Assembly (NCBI RefSeq): GCF_027579695.1
Contig: NC_083571.1
Span: 72,301,279-72,365,278, forward strand
Source of the DNA: Neoarius graeffei
Lineage: Eukaryota > Chordata > Actinopteri > Siluriformes > Ariidae
Length of the DNA stretch: 64,000 nt
Reading direction: 5' to 3'
A program made the translations under genes and the position numbers. The notes under the pieces are model-generated. The model ran no database searches. It saw only the letters and a list, made by a program, of their open reading frames with translations, and had not been told where the DNA came from. Positions within the stretch are counted from its first letter, which is position 1. Each line of letters begins with the position of its first letter. Below are positions 1 through 9,916 of this stretch, one piece after another.

Positions 1-1041
1 AAGTTTTGAAAGAGATTTAATAATCTAATTTTTTTTCATGTTCCCATAGTGAGAACATGAAAGATGTTTTTTAAACCAATAACTTCTGTTGGTTGCATGT
101 TAAGGAAGCTAACTCTTAAACATGTGATTCCATTTGTTGTTTAAACAAATAAAGCAATTTGCTCTCCCTCATTTCCAGGTCATTTCAGTAGGGCAGTCAC
201 TGATATTTAAAAGTAGAAACTGTTTTCTGTTGTGATTTCATAAAAATTATTTTTTAAGCAGCTGTTTAAAGACTGAGGCCTTCAGGATCTATTTCTGTTT
301 TATGCATGTTAAACACAGTCCAAATGGTAACAGCTGTCGAATTAAAGCATATTTTGTGTTCTCATACGGAGACTGTTAATAACATCATGTTAGAGATGAC
401 AAATAAACTGAACATGATGAGTTTTGACATTGCATTTACGTTACTTATAAAGTTAGTTTCATTCTTTAACTCTAGCGGTACAGGTGACGCAGTGATACTG
501 CCAAATATTACAGAACCGCCCAAGCGAGCAGGCAAGCTGAAGGCCAAAGCCCTTTGTCATTCTGATGCTCTCGTACGAGGTGGAGTTTACCTTCAGAGTG
601 GATAAATACTCATAAGAGAATGGAAAACATTGAGGTCAGCAAGGATTAAAGACAAAGGGATGGCTGCTGTATATAGAAACAAATTAGATCGAATGGATTC
701 CAGAAAGTCTTTTCAGTGAATATCCAGAACTAGAAGAGAGTTGCAAAACAGGTTGTGATGAAATAACAGAGCCTTTTAGATGAACTTTATAACAGAAAAC
801 CTGCCACACAAGTTGTGTTGTGTGGACAAACAAATACATTCAGAAACAGATCTGATGTTGTGGCCTGAATCAAAATGGAAAATTGGAAAGAGTTCAGTGT
901 TCAGTGAAAAATTTGTGTATATTGCTCTTGTTTATAGATGTTTGCAAACCAGTACTCAGCTATTTTACATTTTTGTGTATGATATATAATGCATTATCTG
1001 AGTCTAATGCAATGTCACTATTTGTATTTGTATATTTTTAA
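1..1041. other. AT-rich sequence without a recognised gene
   Basis: No convincing coding exon is visible. A 99-codon open frame at 306-605 has no motif I recognise and no flanking splice signals I trust. The 780-989 frame is equally anonymous. Confidence 0.5.
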
Positions 1042-1385
1042 TTCACAAAATATTCTCATGTATCTTATGTAATCATGACCTAATCCTTAATTTATTTATG
1101 TATTTATTTATTTGTGGATCTTTTTATTTAGTTATTTTGTGTAAACACTGGAAACACTTCCTCAATAAAATAAATAAAATAATAATAATAAAAACTTCTG
1201 TCAGCAGTGTCACACACCATAGTGACACTGCTGACAGAAGTTTATTTATTTATTTATTTTTTGAGGAAGTGCTTTCCAGTGTTTACACAAAATAACTAAA
1301 TAAAACAATCCACAAATAAATAAATACATAAATAAATTAAGGATCAGTTCATGATTACATAAGATACATGAGAATATTTTGTGAA
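1042..1385. repeat. Long near-perfect inverted repeat (foldback)
   Basis: Two arms of about 165-172 bp (1042-1213 and 1222-1385) are reverse complements with a few mismatches and small indels, separated by only 8 bp. The innermost 13 bases on each side (tcagcagtgtcac / gtgacactgctga) pair perfectly. The arms are rich in TTTA tracts. It could be a foldback transposon or a palindromic rearrangement of a longer repeat. No target duplication was identified. Confidence 0.8.
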
Positions 1386-1673
1386 CCTGTCATATTTATT
1401 TATTTATTTATGTATTTATTTTACTTAATTGCACTATATAAAAACTGTTTACATCACTGTTTACACTTTATACATCTTTTATCTTTGATAGACCACTGCT
1501 ATACTGTTTATACTGTCATATCTGCCATATTTATACTTACACTGTAAATTCTGCTCATACTGCCATATTTACATTTATATTTATACTGATAATTCTGTTT
1601 ATATCGGGCTATACTGCCCTACTATACTGTCAGACTGCTGTTCCCATTTACATTGTTCATTCTGCTTATATTG
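1386..1673 (+). mobile_element. 3' part of a LINE, left half, target of the PLE composite
   Basis: Sequence of TATACTG/CATATTTA character resembles and is continued at 9917-10195, where it ends in an (ACTTGA)n tail after an AATAAA-like motif, as fish LINE 3' ends do. The 15 bases attctgcttatattg at 1659-1673 are repeated at 9902-9916, so the two halves were one element before the insertion between them. Confidence 0.6.
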
Positions 1674-1820
1674 TGGGTGGTAAAAGAGAGCAACTGGACT
1701 TGCTTGAAGATTCTTGAAGACATTTCACCTCTCATCCGAAAGGCTTCTTCAGTTCTGTCTGACTGGTAGGGAGCATCAGGTATTTATCCTCTCATGGAAG
1801 AAAAGCTCATCTAAGGTGTC
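1674..1820 (-). mobile_element. PLE copy 1, minus arm: 3' untranslated end
   Basis: This is the reverse complement of the PLE 3' end seen at 9716-9866 in plus orientation, with a few differences. It is cut from the rest of the minus arm (7331-7602) by the Gmr1 element and the short DNA transposon. Bases gtgtc at 1816-1820 are the left copy of the Gmr1 target duplication. Confidence 0.75.
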
Positions 1821-2126
1821 TGTGGCAGCGTGGGTGTGGTCAAGCGCCGGTCTGTGACAGGAGGGCAGAGTCAGGGAAGGTAAGTGGCAGAATCACTACA
1901 CCTGACGTCAATTAACCTGTGTTTGTGTGTCTTCCCAGTGACTGCGCCCTATTTAAAGAGGGAGAGCAGAGAGCAGAGGAGAGCTCATCCCCGAACAAGA
2001 CGCCAGTCGTGTGTGTTTAGTGGGAAAAGTTGTTAGACTGAAAAGTATAGCAATAAACGCTTTTGGTAAACCTGATCTCTGTCCTGCCTTCCTCTGTGCT
2101 CCACCCACCAACACTGAACCGCTACA
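1821..2126 (+). repeat. Gmr1-type 5' LTR
   Basis: 306 bp, starting TGTGGCAG and ending CGCTACA. It matches the 3' LTR at 6398-6703. It holds a TATA-like CTATTTAAAG at about 1950 and an AATAAA polyadenylation signal at about 2051. Confidence 0.92.
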
Positions 2127-2127
2127 G

Positions 2128-2145
2128 TGGTGCCGAAACCCGGGA
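2128..2145 (+). other. Retrotransposon primer binding site
   Basis: TGGTGCCGAAACCCGGGA begins 2 bp after the 5' LTR and has the expected TGG start, the complement of a tRNA CCA end. I did not assign the tRNA species. Confidence 0.75.
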
Positions 2146-2171
2146 GTGGAGCACCAACGCTGAACCACCCC

Positions 2172-3120
2172 ATGGAGTCTTCCCCGTTCGCCGACCTGGT
2201 CCACGCCCTCGCCACAGCACAGCAAAGCCAGCACCAGGCACTACTCACGCTCCGTAATGAGCAGGAGCAGCGCTTCGAGGCCCTGGTGTTGGCCCAGCAA
2301 GAGGACCGACAGGCGTTCCCGCACCTCCATGCGTCGGCGGGGACAACCGATGCTTCCACCGCGGGCCCATCCTCCCTCACCCTGACAAAGATGGGCCCGC
2401 AGGATGACCCCGAGGCTTTCATCACGCTCTTTGAGCAAGTCGCGGAGACCTCGGGGTGGCCAATGGACCAGCGCGCGGCGCGCCTCCTCCCTCTGCTAAC
2501 AGGAGAGGCACAGCTGGCCGCGCTACAGCTCCCCGCCGATTGCCGGCTGGCCTACGCGGACCTTCGCCAGGCCATCCTCCAGCGTTGGAGGAAGTCGCCC
2601 AGCCGTTCGCGTTTGGCCAGCAACTCCGGGATGCCTGCTGGTGGTGGCTGAGGGCCAACAACCGCGACGCCGAGGGGATCATCGATCAGGTGGTGCTGGA
2701 GCAGTTCATCGCGCGCTTACCAACAGGAACCACGGAGTGGGTCCAGTGCCACCGCCCGGCATTGCTGGATCAGGCCATCGAGCTGGCGGAGGACCATTTG
2801 GCAGCTGTTCCGGCGGCAGGACAGCAGACCGCCTCTTCTCTTCTCTCCTCTTCTCTCTCTCTCTCTCTCCCCCTCCTCCTGTGTCCCGTCCTCGCCCCAT
2901 TCCCCCACCGCAGAGGCGGGGGCTGGCACCACCCCAGCCGGCCCGCCGCACCCGCGGTGCCCTCCCGTTTCTCCCTTCTGTGTCTGTCTCTCCCCCCCCT
3001 CAGGTGAGTGAGCCCCAGAACACCGGTGCAGAGAGGAAGCCCGGGCCAGTTTGCTGGCGCTGCGGGGAACCGGGCCACCTCCAACAGCAGTGCATGGCAA
3101 TGGAGGTGAGCGCGGTGGTT
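2172..3120 (+). pseudogene. Gmr1-type gag (frameshifted)
   Basis: Gag starts at the ATG at 2172, just after the primer binding site. The product drifts through three frames: frame of 2172 to about 2590, then the -1 frame through the region encoding LRANNRDAEGIIDQ, then a third frame after the CT-rich tract at about 2830-2875. The third frame encodes a zinc knuckle CWRCGEPGHLQQQC (CX2CX4HX4C, near 3050-3095), the nucleic-acid binding motif of nucleocapsid. The two shifts, one in a CT repeat prone to slippage, make this copy non-functional. Gag would form the retrotransposon particle. Confidence 0.85.
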
Positions 3121-6100
3121 CGGATCCCTGACACGCCAGAAGCCGCCCTCAATCGGGCCAGAGCGTATCGCATACCAGTGAGTATCCAAGGGGATACATA
3201 TCAGGCGTTGGTGGATTCTGGTTGTAATCAGACCTCAATTCACCAAAGCCTGGTGCAAAATGAGGCATTGGGGGGAGCACAGGGGGTGAAGGTGTTGTGT
3301 GTGCACGGGGACGTTCACAGCTACCCTTTGGTGTCTGTCCACATTTTTTTCCAAGGGGAAAAATTTATAGTGAAGGCGGCGGTTAATCCTCGCCTTACCC
3401 ACTCTTTAATTTTGAGGACTGATTGGCCGGGATTTCGGGGTTTAATGACACACTTACAAGAGAGTGGGTCCTGCCATTTAACAGGGGGAGGTCCCGGTGT
3501 CACTTTGGCGGGAGCAGCTGTCACAGAGCCCTCTACGTCATCTCCGCATCAGAGTGAGTAGCTGCCGGCCCCTCCTCTCTCTATTGGGGAATCCCTCGCC
3601 GATTTCCCATTAGAGCAGTCGCGAGACGAGACTCTGCGACATGCGTTTGACCAAGTGAGAGTAATCGATGGCCAAACGCTCCAGCTGAACACCACCCCGT
3701 CCTTCCCCTACTTCGCGATTATGAAGGATAGATTATACCGAGTGATGCAGGACACTCAGACAAAAGAGCGAGTCACACAACTTTTAATTCCAAAGAGCCA
3801 CCGGGAATTGGTATTCCAGGCGGCTCACTTTAATCCCATGGCTGGACACCTAGGGCAGGACAAGACACTAGCCCGAATAATGGCCTGATTCTATTGGCCG
3901 GGGATTCGCGGCGACGTTCGTAGGTGGTGTACGGCATGCCGCGAATGCCAATTAGTAAATCCAGCGGCTATTCCGAAAGCGCCTTTGCACCCTCTACCTT
4001 TAATCGAGACCCCGTTTGAAAGAGTTGGGATGGATCTCGTCGGGCCATTAGATCGGTCAGCACGAGGGTACCACTTTATATTAGTTCTGGTGGACTATGC
4101 AATGCGATACCCGGAAGCAGTGCCTCTCCGCAATATCTCAGCACGCAGTATTGCGGAGGCGCTCTTCCGCGTTATCTCCCGAGTTGGAATCCCGAAAGAG
4201 ATTCTGACTGATCAAGGCACCACGTTTATGTCACGGACACTGCGCGAACTGTATGGGTTATTGGGGATTAAGCTGATCCGCACCAGTGTGTATCACCCAC
4301 AAACGGACGGTTTAGTTGAACGGTTCAACCGCACCCTCAAGAATATCATTAAAAAATTCGTAAGTGAGGACGCACGTAATTGGGATAAGTGGCTCGAGCA
4401 CTTGTTGTTTTCAGTGCGAGAGGTCCCCCAAGCCTCCACGGGGTTGTCCCCGTTCGAATTATTATATGGGTGTAAGCCGCGCGGCATTCTAGATGTGCTG
4501 CGGGAAAATTGGGAGGAGGGACCTTCACAAAGTAAGAACGAAATTCAATATGTTATGGACCTGCGCGCAAAACTCCACACGCTCACCCACCTAACCCAGG
4601 AGAATTTGCGGCAGGCCCAGGAACGGCAAGCCCGCCTGTACAACAAGGGTACGCACCTTAGAGAGTTCACACCGGGAGATAAGGTACTCATACTGTTGCC
4701 CACGTCGAGCTCCAAATTAATCGCCAAGTGGCAAGGACCCTTTGAGGTCACACGGCGAGTCGGGGACGTCGACTACAAGGTGAGGCGAACGGACAGGGGT
4801 GGGGCGCTACAGATTTACCACCTCAATCTGCTTAAACTCTGGAATGAGGAGGTCCCCGTAGCGTTGGTGTTGGTGGTTCCGGAGAAGGCGGAGCTGGGGC
4901 CGGAGATTCAAAAAGGGGCATTGGCATCACGTACCTCTCCGGTCCCCTGTGGAGACCACCTCTCCCCGACCCAACTCACGGAGGTCGCCCAGTTGCAGAC
5001 CGAGTTTTCGGATGTGTTCTCGCCCCTGCCCGGTCGCACTAACCTCATAGAGCACCACATAGAGACGCCCCTGGGGGTGGTAGTGCGTAGCTGCCCTTAC
5101 AGGCTACCCGAACACAAAAAAAAGGTGGTTCGGGAAGAACTTGAGACCATGCTCAAAATGGGCATCGTCGAGGAGTCCCACAGTGACTGGAGCAGCCCGG
5201 TGGTCTTGGTACCCAAGGCCGACGGGTCGGTCTGGTTCTGTGTGGACTATAGAAAAGTCAACGCGGTGTCTAAATTTAACGCGTACCCAATGCCTCATAT
5301 TGATGAGTTGCTCGATCGACTTGGCACTGCTCGCTTTTATTCAACACTGGATTTGACAAAGGGATATTGGCAGATCCCCTTGACTCCACTATCCCGAGAA
5401 AAAACGGCCTTTTCCACACCGTTTGGTTTACACCAATTCGTCACACTTCCGTTTGAGCTGTTTGGGGCGCCCGCTACATTTCAGTGGCTGATGGACAGGG
5501 TCCTCCGCCCCCACGCCACCTATGCGGTCGCTTATCTCGACGACATCATTGTCTATAGCAATGACTGGCCGAGGCACCTCGAACATCTAAGGGCTGTCCT
5601 TAGGTCGCTGAGGCGAGCGGGTCTCACAGCCAACCCGAAGAAGTGTGCGATTGGGCGGGTGGAAGTACGGTATCTGGGCTTCCACTTGGGCAACGGGCAG
5701 GTACGTCCACAAATTAACAAGACCGCAGCAATTGCGGCCTGCCCAAGGCCCAAGACCAAAAAGGAGGTGAGACAGTTCCTGGGGCTGGCTGGCTATTATC
5801 GTAGGTTTATACCTAATTATTCAGACGTCACCAGCCCGCTGACTGATCTCACTAAAACAGGGGCACCAGATCCGGTCCAGTGGATGGAGCAATGCCAGCA
5901 GGCTTTTTCTGAGGTAAAGGCTGCACTGTGTGGGGGGCCAGTTTTACACTCCCCTGACATTTCTCTCCCCTTTATGTTGCAGACCGATGTGTCGGACAGA
6001 GGGCTGGGGGCAGTTTTGTCCCAGGAGGTGGAGGGGGAGGACCGCCCCATCCTGTATATCAGCAGGAAGCTGTCAGTGAGTGAGGGGTGCTACAGCACCA

Positions 6101-6492
6101 TAGAGAAAGAGTGTCTGGCCATCAAGTGGGAGGTCCTCGCCCTCCGGTACTACCTGCTGGGGCGCCCTTTCACCCTCTGTTCGGACCACGCACCCCTCCA
6201 GTGGCTCCACCGCATGAAGGATGCCAACGCGCGGATCACCCGTTGGTATCTGGCACTCCAACCTATTAATTTCAAGGTGGTCCACAGGCCGGGGGCGCAG
6301 ATGGTCTTGGCAGACTTCCTCTCCCGTCGGGGGGGGCGGGGGGGGGAGTCAGCTGCAGGCCGGACGGCCGCCCGGCCTGAGTCGGGCGGTGGAGGTATGT
6401 GGCAGAGGGGGCATGGTCAAGCGCCGGTCTGTGACAGGAGGGCGGAGTCAGGGAAGGTAAGTGGCAGAATCACTACACCTGACGTCAATTAA
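3121..6492 (+). pseudogene. Gmr1-type pol: protease, integrase, RT, RNase H
   Basis: One frame runs from protease to RNase H with two stops, TAG at 3559-3561 and TGA at 3886-3888. Protease carries ALVDSGCNQTS near 3205. Integrase has an HHCC finger (GHLGQDK, CTACREC), then D at 4033, D at 4210 and E at 4318, a D,D(35)E core, and a GPF motif near 4735. Reverse transcriptase follows, with YLDD at 5533-5544, then RNase H with QTDVS near 5979 and SDHAPLQW. So integrase precedes RT. The frame runs into the 3' LTR and stops at 6490-6492. Domains after 3889 look uninterrupted for 834 codons, so most lesions are recent point changes. Confidence 0.93.
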
Positions 6493-6703
6493 CCTGTGTT
6501 TGTGTGTCTTCCCAGTGACCGCGCCCTATTTAAAGAGGGAGAGCAGAGAGCAGAGGAGAGCTCATCCCCGAACAAGACGCCAGTCGTGTATGTTTAGTGG
6601 GAAAAGTTGTTAGACTGAAAAGTATAGTAATAAACGCTTTTGGTGAACCTGATCTCTGTCCTGCCGTCCTCTGTGCTCCACCCACCAACACTGAACCGCT
6701 ACA
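6398..6703 (+). repeat. Gmr1-type 3' LTR
   Basis: 306 bp, TGTGGCAG...CGCTACA, about 97% identical by eye to the 5' LTR. It is preceded by a G-rich purine tract, as expected for plus-strand priming, and followed by the duplicated gtgtc at 6704-6708. Confidence 0.92.
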
Positions 6704-6713
6704 GTGTCATTCA

Positions 6714-7330
6714 AGTGCGTTTACATGCACATCCAAATCGAGCTACTGTCGGTAATCGAGCTAAGGGTCCCAGCAGGGGTGCCAGAGAAATCCAATCCTA
6801 CATGCACACAAGGAAATCGAGCTATTGTGTGAGGTACATTGTGCACCCGAGCCACAGGTGGCGCTACACGCCCCATCGTGTTGGTACACTTCTGGTTGTC
6901 GTCATGAAGAAAAGCTATTCAAGAGTATAAACTAAGTTATCAGTTCCGTGTTCACAAGGAGAACTGCTCGCCATTTTCTCTTCTTCGTTCGTTTGTTCTC
7001 CTTGTTCCTCCTGACCTCTTCTGCTGCTCGCTACTACTACTGTTGTCATGCCGACCGAGGCTGTTGTGTTTCCTGTTTGTGGTCTCGTCACTCGTCACTT
7101 CCGGAAGGGGCAGTGCTGAAGTAAGTAGCTCGACTACGTAGCTCGATAGGGTTTACATGCACTAAGTAGCTCGGCTACAATCGCATAATCTAGGTCGCGT
7201 AGCTTGATTACGAGAAATCCAGTTCGGTTCGATTTCAGCCGAGCTAAGGTGTTTACATGGCATTTAGAACTTCGATTTCAGTCGAGCTACAGCAGAAATT
7301 CGATTTTCTCTATGTGCATGTAAACGCACT
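6714..7330. mobile_element. Short DNA transposon copy A (TIR agtgcgtttacatgcac)
   Basis: About 617 bp with inverted ends agtgcgtttacatgcaca / tgtgcatgtaaacgcact and many internal ATCGAGCTA motifs. It sits in the PLE minus arm, splitting CTCAGTGACACC. No transposase is recognisable. A second copy, inverted and interrupted, spans 7869-9603. Superfamily unresolved because I could not settle the target duplication. Confidence 0.75.
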
Positions 7331-7602
7331 AACTGAGTCATCCTGTTGGTGTGGGTCACTGGGGGCTGGTTGTGAACGGCCTCGAGAGTCATTAGGATGA
7401 TCAATGGATTGCCCGTTAGGGTGATCAATGGAATGCTGATTCTCTCTGTCCTCCTGTGAGTCACTGAAAACATGAAGGTAGACAGCAGAGTCCTGGCCTG
7501 AGGAACTGGCTCTCCTATGTTGAGCCATGCGCCAGTGAAGCGGTTGTTTTGTCTCTCCAATATATGAGTCCATGGTTCCTCACTGCACTGAATGGCATAC
7601 AC
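7331..7602 (-). pseudogene. PLE copy 1, minus arm: GIY-YIG endonuclease remnant
   Basis: Read on the minus strand, this encodes VYAIQCSEE, then YIGETKQPLHWRMAQHRR and SGQDSAVYLH, the GIY-YIG nuclease region at the C-terminus of Penelope-like elements. Relative to the plus arm about 240 bp are missing between YLH and FSDSQ, so the arm is internally deleted. The remaining tail (HPNDSRGRSQ) leads into the 3' end now displaced to 1674-1820. Confidence 0.8.
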
Positions 7603-7868
7603 TACGTTGTCCTCAGGCCAGGACTCTGCTGTCTACCTTCATCTTAACAACAAAAGACACTCATTTCAGGATTGCAATGTACGCATTTTAGCCAGAGAGG
7701 ATCGTTGATATGAGCGAGGAGTTAAAGAAGCCATTTTTGTCAACCTGGAACGGCCATCACTGAACAGAGGTGGGGGTCTAAGACATCATTTATCAGCCAC
7801 CTACAATGCAGTCCTTGGCACACTTCCCAGACAACTGAATGCACACCAAAACCCAGCTGTTTTCAGTC
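7603..7868 (+). pseudogene. PLE copy 1, plus arm: endonuclease remnant
   Basis: The plus frame begins inside SGQDSAVYLH, the same point at which the minus arm is read outward, and continues through RHSFQDCNVRILARED and LNRGGGLRHHLSATYN, the C-terminal half of the GIY-YIG module. One in-frame TGA lies near 7708. It is interrupted at 7868 by DNA transposon copy B and resumes at 9604. Confidence 0.75.
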
Positions 7869-8419
7869 AGTGCGTTTACATGCACATAGAGAAAATCGAA
7901 TTTCTGCCGTTGCTCAACTGAAATTGAAGTTCTAAATGCCATGGAAACACCTTAGCTAGGCTGAAATTGAACCGAACTTGATTTCTCATAATCGAGCTAC
8001 ACGACCTAGATTATGTGATTTTAGCCGAGCTACTTAGTGCATGTATACCCTATAGGGGCTAAGTAGTCAAGCTACTTACTTCAGCACTGCCCCTTCCGGA
8101 AGTGACGAGTGACGAGACCACAAGCGGGAAACACAACAGCCTCGGTCGGCATGACACGTCACCTTAGCCACCACTTTATTAGGAACACTTGTGTCTGGGC
8201 ATGTACGCACCCATTTCCAATTAGTTGGTAAGTTATTAGCATATGTAGTGAAAATTCATTATGTCTAATAATTATAACTATTCTTTTAAGTTCGTTTCTT
8301 AAGACACGTATTTTTAAGTATGTTACCTCGCTTGTTGACAGTTTCGGCGAACACTTCCGCCTTCTTCAAAACAGTCACCAGATGTCGAGTGGTGACGTGC
8401 CTTATCAGCTGATGTTACT

Positions 8420-8910
8420 CTATGGAGGCGTGAACGTCCCGCCCAATTTGACAGGTAGTCCACGCCTCCTGCTGTCAGGTTGCTGCCCCAGGACTGCGCT
8501 CCAGGTGTGTGACAGTGCGTATGCTCCCTCATCCCGGTTCATCGTCCTCTGCGCCCGCTTACGTATCTCCACTGCCTCCAAAATCCAACGCTGATATCTA
8601 TTCTCTTCAGCGCGAATGACTCTGGCCTCTTCCCAATTCATTATATGATTTTGTCGTTTGCAGTGGTCTGAAATGGCTGATTTTAAGTTTTCTTGGTTTG
8701 CTTTTTCTTTTTCGGATCTTGTGAGTCTTTTTGTTGTTTCTTTTTCACATTCTAATTGGTGTTCTTTCCTGCGAGTGTGGAAGCATCTGCCCGTTTCACC
8801 AATATAGACTTTATTACATGAACAGCAAGGGATTTCATATATGACATTGCATTTATTGTCCAGTTGTATTTTATCTTTGGGGTGAACTAGCAGCTGTCGG
8901 AGGTTCTTGT
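8420..8910 (-). pseudogene. PLE GIY-YIG endonuclease fragment (minus arm)
   Basis: An open frame on the minus strand encodes the end of the RT region (YKNLRQLLVHPKD), then YEIPCCSCNKVYIGETGRCF, the cysteine-bearing GIY-YIG start, then a HTRRKEHQLE segment and a C-terminal tail ending at 8420. The frame is open throughout, so this arm is young. The 5' RT domain is absent. Confidence 0.85.
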
Positions 8911-8921
8911 ATGGTATGAAG

Positions 8922-9106
8922 AGAATAGATATCAGCGTTGGATTTTGGAGGCAGTGGAGATACGTAAGCGGGCGCAGAGGACGATGAACCGGGATGAGGA
9001 AGCGTACGCGCTGTCACACACCTGGAGCGCAGTCCTGGGGCAGCGACCTGACAGCAGGAGGCGTGGACTACCTGTCAAATTGGGCGGGATGTTCACGCCT
9101 CCATAG
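8922..9106 (+). pseudogene. PLE C-terminal fragment (plus arm)
   Basis: Encodes the same C-terminal tail as the minus arm (QRWILEAVEIRKRAQ to the stop at 9104-9106) with a few substitutions. It lacks the GIY-YIG core, so it is a more severely 5'-truncated copy fused head-to-head with the other. Confidence 0.8.
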
Positions 9107-9603
9107 AGTAACATCAGCTGATAAGGCACGTCACCACTCGACATCTGGTGACTGTTTTGAAGAAGGCGGAAGTGTTCGCCGAAACTGTCAACAAGCGAGG
9201 TAACATACTTAAAAATACGTGTCTTAAGAAACGAACTTAAAAGAAAAGTTATTAGCATGTTAGCAGGCTAACAGTTAATATGTTCACCATTACAGATCAA
9301 TTTCAACTTAGTGGCCATTTTATTAGGAACACTTCTGTTCGTACATACAAACACTCTTCTTGTGAACACGGAACTGATAATTTTGTTTATACTCTTGAAT
9401 AGCTCTTCTTCATGACGACAACCGGAAGTGTACCAACACGATGGGGCGTGTAGCGCCACCTGTGGCTCGGGTGCACAATGTACCTCACACAATATCTCGA
9501 TTTCCTTGTGTGCATGTAGGATTGGATTTCTCTGGCACCCCTGCTGGGACCCTTAGCTCGATTACCGACAGTAGCTCGATTTGGATGTGCATGTAAACGC
9601 ACT

Positions 9604-9901
9604 GACTGACTCACAGGAGGACAGAGAGAATCAGCATTCCATTGATCATCCTAATGACTCTCGAGGCCGTTCACAACCAGCCCCCAGTGACCCACACCAA
9701 CAGGATGACTCAGTGACACCTTAGATGAGCTTTTCATCCATGAGAGGATAAATATCTGATGCTCCCTACCAGTCAGACAGAACTGAAGAAGCCTTTTGGA
9801 CGAGAGGTGAAACGTCTTCAAGAATCTTCAAGCAAGTCCAGTTGCTCTCTTTTACCACCCACAGTTTACCATGACCTGGATGACTGAGAATCTTCACAGA
9901 C
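9604..9901 (+). mobile_element. PLE copy 1, plus arm: 3' end
   Basis: Resumes the PLE tail (QEDRENQHSIDHPN, DSRGRSQPAPSDP) interrupted at 7868, then the untranslated end. It is about 35 bp longer at its 3' limit than the minus arm at 1674, and is followed at once by the right copy of the 15-bp target duplication. Confidence 0.75.
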
Positions 9902-9916
9902 ATTCTGCTTATATTG

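Larger units (their letters stand above)
1821..6703 (+). mobile_element. Ty3/gypsy LTR retrotransposon of Gmr1 type (PR-IN-RT-RH order)
   Basis: A nearly complete 4.88-kb element with two 306-bp LTRs, a primer binding site, gag, and pol, flanked by the 5-bp duplication gtgtc (1816-1820 and 6704-6708). By eye the LTRs differ at about 10 of 306 positions, so insertion is fairly recent. Integrase lies upstream of reverse transcriptase, the arrangement of the Gmr1 group known from cod and other deuterostomes rather than the normal Ty3/gypsy order. Gag has two frameshifts and pol two in-frame stops, so this copy is not autonomous. Confidence 0.92.
8243..9245. mobile_element. Second PLE inverted pair with 13-bp target duplication
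   Basis: Flanked by the direct repeat aagttattagcat (8230-8242 and 9246-9258). A longer minus arm (about 8286-8917) and a shorter plus arm (8918-9243) are inverted copies of the same PLE 3' region. They join at 8917/8918, inside the codons for NRYQRWILEAVE. Both outer ends carry the same 3' sequence (cttaagaaacgaacttaaaa). This repeats the architecture of the outer composite. Confidence 0.8.
7869..9603. mobile_element. Short DNA transposon copy B, interrupted
   Basis: Ends match copy A (6714-7330) in reverse orientation: 7869-8155 corresponds to its right part and about 9360-9603 to its left part. It split the PLE plus-arm sequence TTTCAGTGACTCAC. The middle, about 100 bp in copy A, is replaced by unrelated sequence and the second PLE pair. 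Confidence 0.7.
1674..9901. mobile_element. Composite Penelope-like (PLE) insertion, head-to-head inverted pair
   Basis: The block is bounded by the 15-bp direct repeat attctgcttatattg. Both outer ends are the same PLE 3' end, in opposite orientation: 1674-1815 is the reverse complement of 9716-9866. Both arms continue inward to GIY-YIG endonuclease sequence and meet at about 7602. Everything else inside (Gmr1 retrotransposon, two copies of a short DNA transposon, a second PLE pair) is a later nested insertion. GIY-YIG domains at the C-terminus are typical of PLEs. Confidence 0.8.

Noticed and set aside
306-605. 99-codon open frame near the left edge as a gene
   Set aside because: No recognisable motif, no splice signals, and the opposite strand is equally open over much of it.
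2033-3189. Several long minus-strand frames over the Gmr1 gag
   Set aside because: They are GC-rich shadows of gag, which has the zinc knuckle and protease motifs on the plus strand.
1821-6703. Endogenous retrovirus with envelope
   Set aside because: No envelope frame lies between RNase H and the 3' LTR; the space is only about 70 bp.
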